Origin: Candidatus Flexifilum breve
Lineage (GTDB): Bacteria > Chloroflexota > Anaerolineae > Aggregatilineales > Phototrophicaceae
DNA: 64,000 bases
Assembly: GCA_016717205.1 (NCBI GenBank)
Contig: JADKGC010000004.1
Location: 434,001 to 498,000 of the forward strand
Direction: 5' to 3'
Below the pieces are notes generated by a model that saw nothing but the letters and a program-made list of their open reading frames with translations, ran no database searches and had not been told where the DNA came from. The stretch's first letter is position 1; each line of letters starts with the position of its first letter. The position numbers and the translations under genes are program-made. Of this stretch, positions 24,620 through 32,731 are shown piece by piece.

Positions 24620-25168
24620 ATGTCTCGTATTGGTAAGAAACCCGTCCCGATCCCCGCGAAGGTGACTGCGACCATCAGTGGTCAGCAGTTGACCGTGACG
24701 GGGCCGAAGGGCGAACTCACGTTCAACGTTCACCCGGATATCACCGTGGCGCAGGAAGAGGGCAACCTCGTCGTCACACGGCCGTCCGACGAACGCGAAC
24801 ACCGGGCGCTGCATGGTTTGACCCGGGCGCTCGTGGCGAACATGGTCAAGGGTGTGTCGGAAGGCTATACCCGCCAGCTCACCGTGACCGGCGTTGGTTA
24901 CAACGGCGAAGTCAAGGGTGGGAACCTGGTCATGAAGCTCGGTTATTCGCACGAGATTGTGGTCCAGCCGCCGGAACATATCACGTTCGAAGTTGAGCGT
25001 CCGAACCCGACCGAATTCTTCATCCGCGTCAAGGGCGTGGATAAGCAGGTGGTGGGTCAGGTCGCAGCCAATATCCGCGAACTGCGTCCGCCGGAACCGT
25101 ATCTCGGTAAGGGCGTGCGTTACTCTGATGAAGTCCTGCGCCGCAAGGTCGGGAAGACTGGGAAGTAA
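24620..25168 (+). CDS. rplF: 50S ribosomal protein L6
   Basis: 182 aa. SRIGKKPVPIPAKVTATISGQQLTVTGPKGEL and the second-domain motif EPYLGKGVRYSDEVLRRKVGKTGK identify it. L6 lies near the GTPase-associated centre. Confidence 0.97.
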   Translation: MSRIGKKPVPIPAKVTATISGQQLTVTGPKGELTFNVHPDITVAQEEGNLVVTRPSDEREHRALHGLTRALVANMVKGVSEGYTRQLTVTGVGYNGEVKGGNLVMKLGYSHEIVVQPPEHITFEVERPNPTEFFIRVKGVDKQVVGQVAANIRELRPPEPYLGKGVRYSDEVLRRKVGKTGK

Positions 25169-25171
25169 GTT

Positions 25172-25549
25172 ATGGCGACTGCAAAACAGCTTATCAACAA
25201 ACGTGAGCAGCGCGCGCGGCGTCAGCGCCGGGTGCGCGGTCGCGTGATGGGGACGGCCGAACGTCCTCGTCTGAATGTCTTCCGCAGCCTCGATAACATC
25301 TACGTGCAGGTGATCGACGATATCGCCGGTCATACGCTCGTGTCTGCGTCCAGCATCGACAAAGAAGTCGCGGCGCAGATCGACGGCAAGACGAAGAAGG
25401 AATCCGCCAAGGTCGTCGGTCAGGTCATCGCGCTGCGCGCTAAAGCCGCCGGGATCAGCAAAGTCGTCTTTGATCGAGGCGGCTATCAATATCATGGTCG
25501 CGTGGCGGCGGTTGCCGAAGGTGCACGCGAAGGGGGTCTGGAGTTCTAA
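25172..25549 (+). CDS. rplR: 50S ribosomal protein L18
   Basis: 125 aa. ARRQRRVRGRVMGTAERPRLNVFRSLDNIYVQVIDDIAGHTLVSASS and the C-terminal FDRGGYQYHGRVAAVAEGAREGGLEF are conserved. It binds 5S rRNA. The stop overlaps the rpsE start by one base (TAATG). Confidence 0.97.
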   Translation: MATAKQLINKREQRARRQRRVRGRVMGTAERPRLNVFRSLDNIYVQVIDDIAGHTLVSASSIDKEVAAQIDGKTKKESAKVVGQVIALRAKAAGISKVVFDRGGYQYHGRVAAVAEGAREGGLEF

Positions 25550-26193
25550 TGCCGAAGAATAACGAACAACGCGATCCGCGTGACAACCGCGAAGGCGGTG
25601 ACAGTGAACGTCAGCGTCGTGACCGCCGTGACCGGCGGGACCGCGACTCACGTGAGCCTCGTGAGGAAAAAGAAGAACTTGACGAACGCGTTATCGATAT
25701 TAAACGCGTCGCCAAGGTAATCAAGGGCGGTCGTCGCTTCGCCTTCCGCACCGTCGTCGTCGTTGGCGATGGCAAGGGGCGGATCGGCATCGGCATCGGC
25801 AAGGCACGCGCTGTGCCGGACAGCATCCGCAAGGGCACGGATCGTGCTCGTCGGCAGATGCGGACGGTCTCCATCTCTGGCCCGACCATCCCGCATCCGG
25901 TGGTGGCGGAATACGGTGGCGCGAAAGTGCTGCTGCGTCCGGCGGCGCCCGGTACCGGTGTTATCGCCGGTGGTGGCGTGCGTGCCGTCCTCGAAGCCGT
26001 GGGCATTCGTGACGTGTTGACCAAGAGCCAGGGCAGCAACAACCTGCTGAACGTGGCGATGGCGACCATCACCGCCCTCGAAATGCTGCGTTCGCCCGAA
26101 CAACTCGCGGCGATGCGCGGTAAGCCGGTGGAGCAGATGCGCCCGTTCTGGGAGCGTCAGCGCCGTGACACGGAGACGACGAGCAATGGCTAA
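25549..26193 (+). CDS. rpsE: 30S ribosomal protein S5 with long charged N-terminus
   Basis: 214 aa against about 165 for many S5 proteins. The additional N-terminal 45 residues are almost entirely charged (RRDRRDRRDRDSREPREEK) and likely disordered. The core DERVIDIKRVAKVIKGGRRFAFRTVVVVGDGKGRIGIGIGKA and the C-terminal GSNNLLNVAMATITALEML are standard. S5 acts in decoding fidelity and mRNA unwinding. The end overlaps rpmD by 8 bp. Confidence 0.96.
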   Translation: MPKNNEQRDPRDNREGGDSERQRRDRRDRRDRDSREPREEKEELDERVIDIKRVAKVIKGGRRFAFRTVVVVGDGKGRIGIGIGKARAVPDSIRKGTDRARRQMRTVSISGPTIPHPVVAEYGGAKVLLRPAAPGTGVIAGGGVRAVLEAVGIRDVLTKSQGSNNLLNVAMATITALEMLRSPEQLAAMRGKPVEQMRPFWERQRRDTETTSNG

Positions 26194-26371
26194 GATCAAG
26201 ATTACGCTGGTCAAGAGCCCGATTGGCTACGAAAAGAGCCAGCGCGACACGGCAAATGCCCTCGGGCTGCGCCGCGTGAAGACGAGCGTTGTTAAAGAAG
26301 ATTCGCCGACGGTGCGCGGGCAGGTGTTCAAGATTCGCCACCTCGTGCAAGTCGAAGATGTGCAGGAGTAA
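26186..26371 (+). CDS. rpmD: 50S ribosomal protein L30
   Basis: 61 aa from the ATG at 26186, inside the last codons of rpsE. AKIKITLVKSPIGYEKSQRDTANALGLRRVKTSVVKED is the full L30 signature. Confidence 0.96.
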   Translation: MAKIKITLVKSPIGYEKSQRDTANALGLRRVKTSVVKEDSPTVRGQVFKIRHLVQVEDVQE

Positions 26372-26377
26372 CGAGCA

Positions 26378-26905
26378 ATGAAGCTGCACGATTTAAAACC
26401 CGATAAGGGTTCCAAGAAGAAGAAAACCCGGCTCGGTCGCGGTATCGCGTCCGGCAAGGGTAAGACCTCCGGTCGTGGTTCCGCTGGTGCAGGCGCTCGT
26501 GGTCGTACCTCCAAGAGCCCGGCGTACTTTGAAGGCGGTCAGCTCTCGTTGGTGCGCCGCCTGCCGTTCAAGCGCGGTTTCAACAACATCTTCCGCATTG
26601 AATATCAGGAAGTGAATGTTGGCGCGCTCGAAGAGTGGTTCGAAGCTGGCACGGCCATCACGCCGGAAGTGCTCGCGGAAGTGGGTCTCGTCCGCAAGGC
26701 CGACCGTCCGGTGGTGATCCTCGGCGAAGGCAACCTCACGAAGTCCTTCTCCATTCGCGCTCATCGCTTGTCGAAGGGCGCTCAGGCGAAAGTCACGGGC
26801 GCGGGCGGCACGTTCGAAGTGATCCCGCTGCCGCTGACGGGCGCGCGCTTCACCGTGAAGCTGCTCCCCAAAGAAAAACTCGCCAAATTCTATGGACAGG
26901 CGTAA
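26378..26905 (+). CDS. rplO: 50S ribosomal protein L15
   Basis: 175 aa. MKLHDLKPDKGSKKKKTRLGRGIASGKGKTSGRGSAGAGARGR is the basic N-terminal extension; FEGGQLSLVRRLPFKRGF and the C-terminal GAQAKVTGAGGTFEVI are conserved. It precedes a terminator-like hairpin and then secY. Confidence 0.97.
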   Translation: MKLHDLKPDKGSKKKKTRLGRGIASGKGKTSGRGSAGAGARGRTSKSPAYFEGGQLSLVRRLPFKRGFNNIFRIEYQEVNVGALEEWFEAGTAITPEVLAEVGLVRKADRPVVILGEGNLTKSFSIRAHRLSKGAQAKVTGAGGTFEVIPLPLTGARFTVKLLPKEKLAKFYGQA

Positions 26906-26914
26906 AATCCGGTA

Positions 26915-26949
26915 GGGGTTGAGAGTAAATGCTCTCACCCCTTCTTTTT
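26915..26949 (+). terminator. Terminator-like hairpin between rplO and secY
   Basis: GGGGTTGAGAG pairs with CTCTCACCCC (one bulged base, 6-base loop), followed by TTCTTTTT. The geometry is that of an intrinsic terminator, yet secY and the rest of the operon follow at once. It could attenuate transcription so that secY is made at a lower rate than the ribosomal proteins. Confidence 0.75.
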
Positions 26950-26981
26950 CGTGTAGACGTTGAATTTAGAGGAACTTTGGC

Positions 26982-28298
26982 ATGATTGAAGGTCTGCGTA
27001 ATGCCATCCGCCTGCCGGACATTCGCAACAAAATCCTATTCACCCTGCTGATTGTCTTGATCTATCAGTTTGCGGCGCATGTCCCCGTCGTCGGCGTTGA
27101 CCGTGACGCTATGCGCAGCCTGATCGAGAACCAGGGTGGTTTGTTCGGCGTACTCAACTTGCTTTCGGGCGGGGCTCTGGCGAACTTCAGCGTGATCGCG
27201 AACGGCGTGTATCCTTACATCACCGCATCGATCATCCTGCAAGTGTTGACGCCGGTCATCCCGCAGCTTGAAGCACTTTCGAAGGAACCGGGTGGTAAGG
27301 AAAAGATGGAAACCTACACCTACTACCTTGCCGTTCCTTTCGCCATTCTGCAAGCGATTAGCCAGATTCAGATTTTCAGCACGCTTAACAACGGCCAGCA
27401 GATCATCCCCGGCTTCGGCTCGGATATCCTGCTGACGATTACGGTTATCGTCACGATGACGGCGGGCACGATGCTCGCGGTGTGGCTCGGTAATCAGATC
27501 ACGGAGCAGGGTATCGGCAACGGTTTGTCGATCATCATCTTCTCCGGCATCATCGCCCGCGCCCCCAGCAATCTCATCCGTTTGCTCACTGGTTCGACGC
27601 AGCCGCTGTTCCAACTGGTGCTGTTTGTGGTGATTACGCTCGTCGGGATTGTCGGCGTTGTCCTCGTACAGGAAGGCGTGCGGCGTATTCCGGTGCAGTA
27701 CGGTAAGCGCGTCCGTGGTCGCCGGCAGTATGGCGGCGCGAGCACGCACATTCCGTTGAAGGTCAACTCGGTCGGTATGATCCCGCTGATCTTCGCGCAG
27801 TCGATCATCACCTTCCCGGCGCTGCTCGCCGGGTTGTTCCCGGATGGCCCGGTGCGCCAGTCGATCACCGCGACGTTTGGGCAGCAGCAGGGTGGCTTCT
27901 ACTGGGCGACCTTCTTCCTGCTCGTGTTCGGCTTCACGTACATCTACTCCGATATCATGGTCGGCAATCAGGATCTCGCGGATAACCTCCAGCGTAATGG
28001 TGGGTTCATCCCCGGCATCCGCCCCGGTCGGAACACGCAGGTGTATATCTCCCGCGTGGTACGGCGCATCACGTTTGTCGGCGCGCTGTTCCTCGGTATC
28101 GTCGCGGTTGCGCCCGGCGTGGTGGACTTCATCAACCGCCTGCTCTTCCCGACGGAATTCGTCAGCGGGTCGGCGGGGAACGCGGCGCAGGTCTTGTCCG
28201 GCTCGGGCATGATCATCGTTGTCGGCGTTGTGATCGATACGCTGCGCCAGCTCGAAGCGCAGTTGGTCATGCGCAATTACGACCGCTTCATGCGGTAA
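26982..28298 (+). CDS. secY: Preprotein translocase subunit SecY
   Basis: 438 aa, ten TM helices expected. It is the channel of the Sec translocon. Recognisable parts: the N-terminal RNKILFTLLIVLIYQFAAHVPVVGVD, the plug/TM2 region SGGALANFSVIANGVYPYITASIILQVL and the loop 8/9 EGVRRIPVQYGKRVRGRRQYGGASTHIPLKVNSVGMIPLIFA. AGAGGAAC stands before the ATG. Confidence 0.97.
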   Translation: MIEGLRNAIRLPDIRNKILFTLLIVLIYQFAAHVPVVGVDRDAMRSLIENQGGLFGVLNLLSGGALANFSVIANGVYPYITASIILQVLTPVIPQLEALSKEPGGKEKMETYTYYLAVPFAILQAISQIQIFSTLNNGQQIIPGFGSDILLTITVIVTMTAGTMLAVWLGNQITEQGIGNGLSIIIFSGIIARAPSNLIRLLTGSTQPLFQLVLFVVITLVGIVGVVLVQEGVRRIPVQYGKRVRGRRQYGGASTHIPLKVNSVGMIPLIFAQSIITFPALLAGLFPDGPVRQSITATFGQQQGGFYWATFFLLVFGFTYIYSDIMVGNQDLADNLQRNGGFIPGIRPGRNTQVYISRVVRRITFVGALFLGIVAVAPGVVDFINRLLFPTEFVSGSAGNAAQVLSGSGMIIVVGVVIDTLRQLEAQLVMRNYDRFMR

Positions 28299-28322
28299 AT
28301 TAGCATCCCGATGTAGAATTTG

Positions 28323-28352
28323 TGTAGGGGCGCACGGCCGTGCGCCCCTACA
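28323..28352. repeat. 30-bp perfect palindrome (family B)
   Basis: TGTAGGGGCGCACGG followed by its exact reverse complement. A 28-bp copy is at 35251-35278. A related imperfect hairpin (GGGCGCAATCCTCGTGCGCCC) follows at about 28378-28398, so two copies fill the gap between secY and adk. Confidence 0.85.
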
Positions 28353-28424
28353 TTGACAATTACGGGGATACTACAGGGCGCAATCCTCGTGCGCCCTTGC
28401 AACTATTTCACTGGAGTTCCAAAA

Positions 28425-29123
28425 ATGAGCCTCTATATCATCCTGATGGGCGTACAGGGCGCGGGCAAAGGCGAACAGGCCAAGTTTATCCGCGAACGGT
28501 ACGGGATACCGCACGTCTCAACGGGTGACCTCTTCCGCGCGATGAAAACGCGTGAGGACGAGCTGGCGAAGCGCGTGCAGCAGATCATGGCGTCGGGTAA
28601 TCTGGTCGATGATGCGACCACCAACGAAGTTGTGAAAGATCGCCTGAGCCAGCCAGATGCGCAGGGCGGCGTGATCTTCGACGGCTATCCGCGCACCCCG
28701 AATCAGGCGGCATGGCTGGAGAGCTATCTCGCGGAACGCGGCGAACAGATCAACGCGGTCATCCTGCTCGACCTCGATCTGTACACGGCGTTCAAGCGCG
28801 CGTTCGGACGCGTCTCGACCGCCGCCGGCAAGACCTATAACATTTATTTCAATGCTGATGGTCTGCAAGAATTCAAATTTGAAGATCACCCGGAAAAGCA
28901 GTTCCCGCCGCGCTTGGTTGCCGTGGAGCAGGGGACAGGCGAACGCCTGATCCGCCGCGCCGACGACGCCAACGCCGACGCGATTCTCAAGCGCATCGAC
29001 ACCTTCGTCGCGACTACGCAGCCGCTGATCGACTACTTCGATGCCAAGAATCTGGTCAAGCGCGTCAACGCCGACCAGTCGATTGAAGCGGTCAGCACCG
29101 CCATTCAGCAGGTGATCGGCTAA
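28425..29123 (+). CDS. adk: Adenylate kinase with divergent P-loop
   Basis: 232 aa. It interconverts AMP + ATP and 2 ADP. The Walker A loop reads GVQGAGKGEQAK: the usual Thr after GKG is Glu here, an uncommon change next to the phosphate site. The AMP-binding segment HVSTGDLFRAM and the FDGYPRTPNQAAWLE motif are normal. The LID (about residues 128-150) has FGRVSTAAGKTYNIYFN and no zinc cysteines. The ATG at 28425 is chosen because homology begins at MSLYIILMG; the frame upstream covers a repeat. Its place between secY and map supports the assignment despite the altered loop. Confidence 0.9.
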   Translation: MSLYIILMGVQGAGKGEQAKFIRERYGIPHVSTGDLFRAMKTREDELAKRVQQIMASGNLVDDATTNEVVKDRLSQPDAQGGVIFDGYPRTPNQAAWLESYLAERGEQINAVILLDLDLYTAFKRAFGRVSTAAGKTYNIYFNADGLQEFKFEDHPEKQFPPRLVAVEQGTGERLIRRADDANADAILKRIDTFVATTQPLIDYFDAKNLVKRVNADQSIEAVSTAIQQVIG

Positions 29124-29135
29124 CGACAAGTCAAC

Positions 29136-29212
29136 AGGACTGAGGACTGAGGGCAGCGAAAAGGGGGCGCGGGGACCTTCTTTACTTACCTCCGCACTCA
29201 GTCCTCAGTCCT
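29136..29212. repeat. 16-bp inverted repeats between adk and map
   Basis: AGGACTGAGGACTGAG at 29136-29151 is the exact reverse complement of 29197-29212, with a 45-base loop. Each arm is itself a tandem of GGACTGA. It may be a transcript-stabilising or terminating hairpin, or a small mobile repeat. Confidence 0.75.
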
Positions 29213-29223
29213 TCAGGTGAAAT

Positions 29224-30036
29224 ATGTCCAACACAGGCAAAATGCAGCGCGGCACGACCGTGCATCTCAAATCGCCCGAAGAAATCGCCGTCATGCGCGA
29301 GGCCGGGCGGATTGTGGCGCTGGCGCATCAGGCGATGCGCGCGGCGGTCAAGCCGGGGGTGACAACCGCTGAACTCGACAAGATCGCCGAGACGGTCATC
29401 CGCGACAACAAGGCGATCCCTGCGTTCCTCGGCTATCCCAAGCATGGCGCGCCGGATTACCCCGGCACCATCAACGCCTCGATCAATAACGAGCTGGTGC
29501 ATGGGCTGCCGGGCAAGCGCGCGCTTAAAGAAGGCGACATCATCAGCCTTGACGTAGGCTGCATCTATGACGGGTTTGTCGGCGATGCCGCTTTCACGAT
29601 GGGCGTGGGCGAGATCAGCCCGACGATCCAACGGCTGCTGGATGTGACCGAGCAGGCGCTCTACGTTGGGATCAAGGCGTCGGTGCTGCCCAACGAGACC
29701 AAGCACGTCTCGTTGGCGATTCAGGAGTACGTGTCGAAGTTCGGCTACAGCCTCGCCCGCGAATACACGGGGCACGGCGTTGGTCGGCACATGCACGAAG
29801 AGCCGCAGGTGCCCAACTGGTGGCCGAAAGGCGCGCGGCAGCGTGGTTTTATCAGCTACAAGCTGCAGCCGGGAATGACCTACGCCATCGAGCCGATGGT
29901 GATCGCCGGACGCGCGGAAACCCGCGAGCTCGACGACAAGTGGACGGTAGTTACGCGCGACGGATCGCTGTGCGCGCACTTTGAGCACACCATTGCCATC
30001 ACGGGCGGCGAACCGATCATTCTGACGGTGTTGTGA
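29224..30036 (+). CDS. map: Methionine aminopeptidase, type I
   Basis: 270 aa. It removes N-terminal Met from new proteins. The five metal ligands are in place: SLDVGCIYDGFVGD (two Asp), GHGVGRHMHEEP (His), YAIEPMVI (Glu) and CAHFEHTIAI (Glu). It lacks the N-terminal SH3-binding zinc extension. Position after adk is classical; infA, which usually follows, is missing. Confidence 0.96.
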   Translation: MSNTGKMQRGTTVHLKSPEEIAVMREAGRIVALAHQAMRAAVKPGVTTAELDKIAETVIRDNKAIPAFLGYPKHGAPDYPGTINASINNELVHGLPGKRALKEGDIISLDVGCIYDGFVGDAAFTMGVGEISPTIQRLLDVTEQALYVGIKASVLPNETKHVSLAIQEYVSKFGYSLAREYTGHGVGRHMHEEPQVPNWWPKGARQRGFISYKLQPGMTYAIEPMVIAGRAETRELDDKWTVVTRDGSLCAHFEHTIAITGGEPIILTVL

Positions 30037-30037
30037 G

Positions 30038-30421
30038 CAGCGATTAGCTGTTAGCGATTAGCCATTAGGGCAAAGCGCAGCGCTCCGCGAGTCATGGACA
30101 TCAGCGTCGGTCTTTCGGTAGGGGCAAGGCATGCGGGTAGCTCAGTACGATACTGTGAAGTCCTGGGAGGGACCGGCATTTAACGGCGGAGATCCCGGAG
30201 TGGGAGGGGCCCGGGCGGGGTCGCCATCGCGATCAAGTAAACTCATGCGTCCCACGAGAACTGTGTTGTGTAGGGATGCGATTTATGCGTCCGCAAAAGC
30301 CCAAAGATCCAACCCGTTTTCGTGTTTTCCACGGATGCCTTCCCCCTACAAGATCGCAGTCTCCCGAGTCGATATCCGCTCTTGCTTTTGCTAAAAGCTA
30401 ATCGCTAATGGCTAACCGCTG
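30038..30421. mobile_element. MITE-like element with 31-bp imperfect terminal inverted repeats
   Basis: Arms at 30038-30068 and 30391-30421 match in inverted orientation at 26 of 31 positions, both built from AGCGATTAG/AGCCATTAG units. The 322-bp interior has no credible ORF; it contains a GTAGGGATGCGATTTATGCG fragment like the family C repeats. The element starts one base after the map stop codon and fills most of the 467-bp gap where infA would normally be. Non-autonomous insertion is an inference; no target-site duplication is obvious. Confidence 0.55.
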
Positions 30422-30431
30422 ATCCGTACCC

Positions 30432-30460
30432 TAGACGAGATAGCCGCATTTCGTTATAAT
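30432..30460 (+). promoter_or_regulatory. Promoter for the rpmJ-rpsI (alpha) segment
   Basis: TAGACG, 17 bases, then a perfect TATAAT at 30455-30460. Transcription would start near 30467, about 37 bases before rpmJ, giving the alpha operon an independent promoter downstream of the inserted element. Confidence 0.7.
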
Positions 30461-30503
30461 CAACTGTCTGTTAAAACGCTTTTTTGAGGAAGCGAGTGTT
30501 GTC

Positions 30504-30617
30504 ATGCGCGTTTCTGCATCCGTCAAAGTGCGCTGCCCGAAGTGCCGGGTGATCAAGCGCAACGGACACGTAATGGTCATTTGCACGAACCCGAAGCACA
30601 AGCAGCGTCAGGGCTAG
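30504..30617 (+). CDS. rpmJ: 50S ribosomal protein L36
   Basis: 37 aa: MRVSASVKVRCPKCRVIKRN then GHVMVICTNPKHKQRQG. The zinc ligands Cys11, Cys14, Cys27 and His32 are complete. TGAGGAAG lies about 10 bases upstream. It precedes rpsM by 24 bp. Confidence 0.95.
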   Translation: MRVSASVKVRCPKCRVIKRNGHVMVICTNPKHKQRQG

Positions 30618-30641
30618 TGCGGGGAAAGGGTCACCTAAAGT

Positions 30642-31028
30642 ATGGCTCGTATTGAAGGGGTGGACTTACCCCGCGACAAGCGCATTGAAATTGCGCTGAC
30701 TTACATCTATGGGATCGGCCGTCCGACGAGCAAGAAATTGCTCGAAAAGGCGGGCGTCAGCGCGAACACCCGTGTTCGCGATTTGACGGAAGCCGAACTC
30801 CAAGCCCTCCGCGACGCTATCGGCGGTCTGACCGTCGAAGGCGATCTGCGCCGTCAAGTGCAGTTGAACATCAAGCGCCTGTCTGAAATCGGCGCGTATC
30901 GCGGGATGCGGCATCGTCGCAGCCTGCCCGTTCGCGGTCAGCGGACCCGGACGAATGCGCGCACTCGAAAAGGCCCCAAGAAGACCGTACCCGGTCGTGG
31001 CCGTCGTCGCGGCGCAACCAAGAAGTAA
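30642..31028 (+). CDS. rpsM: 30S ribosomal protein S13
   Basis: 128 aa. ARIEGVDLPRDKRIEIALTYIYGIGRPTSKKLLEKAGV and the C-terminal GAYRGMRHRRSLPVRGQRTRTNARTRKGPKKTVPGRGRRRG are diagnostic. It contacts P-site tRNA and L5. Confidence 0.97.
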   Translation: MARIEGVDLPRDKRIEIALTYIYGIGRPTSKKLLEKAGVSANTRVRDLTEAELQALRDAIGGLTVEGDLRRQVQLNIKRLSEIGAYRGMRHRRSLPVRGQRTRTNARTRKGPKKTVPGRGRRRGATKK

Positions 31029-31287
31029 GCCGTTCACCCTTGCCGGTGAATTGTTCGCAGTGACATCTGCGTGGAGGCACGCTCCACGTTTCGGGCGGGT
31101 AGGGACGAGACAGGCTCTCGTCCTCCGCCCATTAACTGCTGAACACTTACGAGCGGTTGGCCCAAACAACGAGTTCCGGTGATGCGTGGGGTGGTTCGCC
31201 GCCCACGGTCAGGTGTGAACTGATCACCTATCGAACAGGATGCGCTCTTAAGGCGTATCACCGTAGTACATTCCGTCTGGAGAACAT
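31029..31287 (+). ncRNA. Hairpin-rich spacer between rpsM and rpsK, candidate regulatory RNA
   Basis: The 259-base spacer is unusually long for this operon and has no ORF. Stems visible in order: TTCACC/GGTGAA (31033-31050), CGTGGAG/CTCCACG (31070-31088), a compound stem GGACGAG/CTCGTCC inside GGGCGG/CCGCCC (31093-31130), GTGGG/CCCAC (about 31186-31205) and AGGTG/CACCT (about 31211-31229). In E. coli S4 (RpsD) represses the alpha operon through a leader pseudoknot. Here rpsD is missing from the operon, so a different regulator or a relocated leader is possible. Function is inferred only. Confidence 0.4.
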
Positions 31288-31704
31288 ATGCCGCGTACAC
31301 CAGCACCGAAAGGCAAGGCAGGTGGTCGTCGCGCCACTGCCAAGAAGGCCGTCAAGAACATTCCTTACGGGCAGGCGCACATCTTCGCCACTTTCAATAA
31401 CACGATTGTGTCGTTGAGCGATCAGTCCGGTAACGTCGTTGCGTGGGCGAGCGCCGGGACTTCCGGCTTCAAGGGCAGCCGCAAGAGCACGCCCTATGCC
31501 GCCCGTGTGGCCGCTCAAACTGCGTCGGATTCCGCCCGTGAACACGGGATGCAGGAAGTCGACGTGTTCGTGAAGGGTCCGGGTCCCGGACGCGAAGCCG
31601 CTATTCGTGCCATTCAAGGCAGCGGCCTGAAAGTTCGCTCGATTACCGATTTGACCCCAGTTGCCCACAACGGGGTTCGCCCACCCAAGAAGCGTCGTGT
31701 ATAG
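31288..31704 (+). CDS. rpsK: 30S ribosomal protein S11
   Basis: 138 aa. GQAHIFATFNNTIVSLSDQSGNVVAWASAGTSGFKGSRKSTPYAA and VKGPGPGREAAIRAIQGSGLKV are conserved; it ends DLTPVAHNGVRPPKKRRV. TCTGGAGAAC is before the ATG. rpsD does not follow it. Confidence 0.97.
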   Translation: MPRTPAPKGKAGGRRATAKKAVKNIPYGQAHIFATFNNTIVSLSDQSGNVVAWASAGTSGFKGSRKSTPYAARVAAQTASDSAREHGMQEVDVFVKGPGPGREAAIRAIQGSGLKVRSITDLTPVAHNGVRPPKKRRV

Positions 31705-31720
31705 AGCACAGGGAACGCCG

Positions 31721-32719
31721 ATGGTCATGAATAACATGGTACTCCCTCACAAAGTTGAGAGTGATGCCACGACCCGCAATTACGGGCGCTTCATCATTAC
31801 CCCGCTGGAAAGCGGGTACGGCTTGACGCTGGGGACTGCCCTGCGCCGGGTTCTGCTGTCGTCCCTACCCGGGGCGGCGGTAACGAGTATCCGCGTCTCG
31901 GACGTTCATCATGAATTCTCTGCAATTCCGAACGTGCGCGAGGATATGACCCAACTTATCCTGCAGGTCAAGCAGATCCGTCTGCGCTTGCTGGACGGTG
32001 TCGAAAGCGCGCGGATGCGCCTTGATCATCGCGGTGAAGGTTTGGTGACGGCGGCGGACATTCAGCATTCGTCCGAAGTCAGCATCATCAACCCCGACCT
32101 GTATCTGTTCACCGCCGACTCGCCGGATGCGCACATCGAGATGGAGTTCGAAGTTCAGGCCGGGCGTGGTTACAGCCAGGCCGAAGAACGCGGACGCCTG
32201 CCGATTGGCGAACTACCCGTCGATGCGATTTTCAGCCCGATCCGCCGCGTGAACTTCGAAGTCGAACGCGCGCGTGTGGGTCAGCGGACGAACTACGACA
32301 AGCTGATCATCGAAATCTGGACGGACGGTACGATCCGCCCGGAAGATGCGCTCAACCAGTCCGCGCAAATCCTCATGAAGCATCTGACCGTCATTGGCGG
32401 CGCGATGCCCGGCATGATGGGTGAAGGCGGCTACATGGTCGGCGACGAAGGCCCGGAAGGCGGCGACGACTCGCGCCCGACCGCGCTGTACGAGAAGCCG
32501 ATCGAAGAACTGGATTTGAGCGTGCGCGTGTTCAACTCGCTCAAGCGTACGGGGATCACCACCATTGGTGACGTGCTCGACATGCTCGACCGCGGTCCCG
32601 ATGCGATGCTGGCGATCCGCAACTTCGGCGAGAAGTCGCTGGATGAGTTGGTGTCGAAACTCAAGGAGAAGGGGTACCTCCCGCCGGAGTACGAGACCCC
32701 TTCGCAGGGAAGTGATTAA
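31721..32719 (+). CDS. rpoA: RNA polymerase alpha subunit
   Basis: 332 aa from the ATG at 31721; ATGs at 31727 and 31736 are alternatives, and CAGGGAAC favours the first. N-terminal assembly domain: YGRFIITPLESGYGLTLGTALRRVLLSSLPGAAVTSI. After an acidic linker (VGDEGPEGGDDSRP) the C-terminal domain that binds UP elements and activators reads IEELDLSVRVFNSLKRTGITTIGDVLDML and LAIRNFGEKSLDELVSKLKEKG. Confidence 0.97.
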   Translation: MVMNNMVLPHKVESDATTRNYGRFIITPLESGYGLTLGTALRRVLLSSLPGAAVTSIRVSDVHHEFSAIPNVREDMTQLILQVKQIRLRLLDGVESARMRLDHRGEGLVTAADIQHSSEVSIINPDLYLFTADSPDAHIEMEFEVQAGRGYSQAEERGRLPIGELPVDAIFSPIRRVNFEVERARVGQRTNYDKLIIEIWTDGTIRPEDALNQSAQILMKHLTVIGGAMPGMMGEGGYMVGDEGPEGGDDSRPTALYEKPIEELDLSVRVFNSLKRTGITTIGDVLDMLDRGPDAMLAIRNFGEKSLDELVSKLKEKGYLPPEYETPSQGSD

Positions 32720-32731
32720 GGAAATAGGACA

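Noticed and set aside
30131..30394. Possible tRNA or small ORF in the map-rpmJ gap (GCGGGTAGCTCAGT)
   Set aside because: The string looks like a tRNA 5' end, but no anticodon stem, T-loop or acceptor 3' half follows; the ORF has no ribosome-binding site and lies inside the repeat element.
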